A stretch of DNA of 18,443 bases, from assembly GCA_001839685.1 (NCBI GenBank), contig MLAK01001242.1, forward strand, positions 7,323 to 25,765, read 5' to 3'. The position numbers and the translations under genes are program-made. Of the stretch, positions 18,413 through 18,443 are shown one piece after another. Position 1 is the first letter of the stretch; each line of letters begins with the position of its first letter. Under the pieces are notes generated by a model that worked only from the letters and a program-made list of their open reading frames with translations, did not search any database and was not told the origin of the DNA. This stretch comes from Tritrichomonas foetus. Taxonomy: Eukaryota; Parabasalia; Tritrichomonadida; Tritrichomonadidae.

Positions 18413-18443
18413 ATATACTATTATATATGTTATATATTTCATA

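Overview
The window looks like nuclear DNA of a unicellular eukaryote, most likely a parabasalid (trichomonad), with Tritrichomonas-like AT richness as my best guess. The two intact genes are long and intronless. The intergenic DNA is very AT-rich with homopolymer runs, and most of the rest is decayed DNA transposons, as is usual in trichomonad genomes. The organism is inferred from style and protein families, not from a marker gene. No rRNA or tRNA gene was recognised.

Layout. Positions 1-132 hold two copies of a ~65-bp repeat, the first with a strong stem-loop. An intergenic stretch follows up to an intact glutamine-rich protein gene (1254-2759, +). A convergent intact gene for a 654-residue, probably helical protein lies at 3130-5094 (-). 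These two are the only convincing functional genes.

From about 5.5 kb to the right edge the window is a transposon graveyard. In order it holds: a pogo/Jerky-type DDE transposase remnant (5719-6699, -); a Mutator-like (MULE) transposase remnant with a FAR1/FLYWCH-like zinc motif (7136-8392, +); a Helitron/Pif1-type helicase C-terminus (8410-8661, +), followed at once by a ubiquitin-specific-protease-like remnant (8711-9324, +); a 20-bp minisatellite (10041-10229); and a pogo-family element with both terminal inverted repeats and a transposase that keeps all three catalytic aspartates but carries three in-frame stops (10410-11750, +). Next come two decayed coding regions of unknown family (11904-12205 and 12171-13124, +), a third pogo/Jerky-type transposase remnant (13154-13660, -), a large P-element/THAP9-like transposase pseudogene interrupted by a 49-base poly-T run that keeps the reading frame (13887-16249, -), and unidentified coding remnants (16787-16981 and 17305-18010, -).

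The genes show no shared pathway. The right two thirds is a dumping ground where elements of at least four superfamilies landed beside one another and decayed. The most unusual part is the helicase plus deubiquitinase-like pair. It may be the tail of a rolling-circle (Helitron-like) element carrying a USP protease domain, now inactive.
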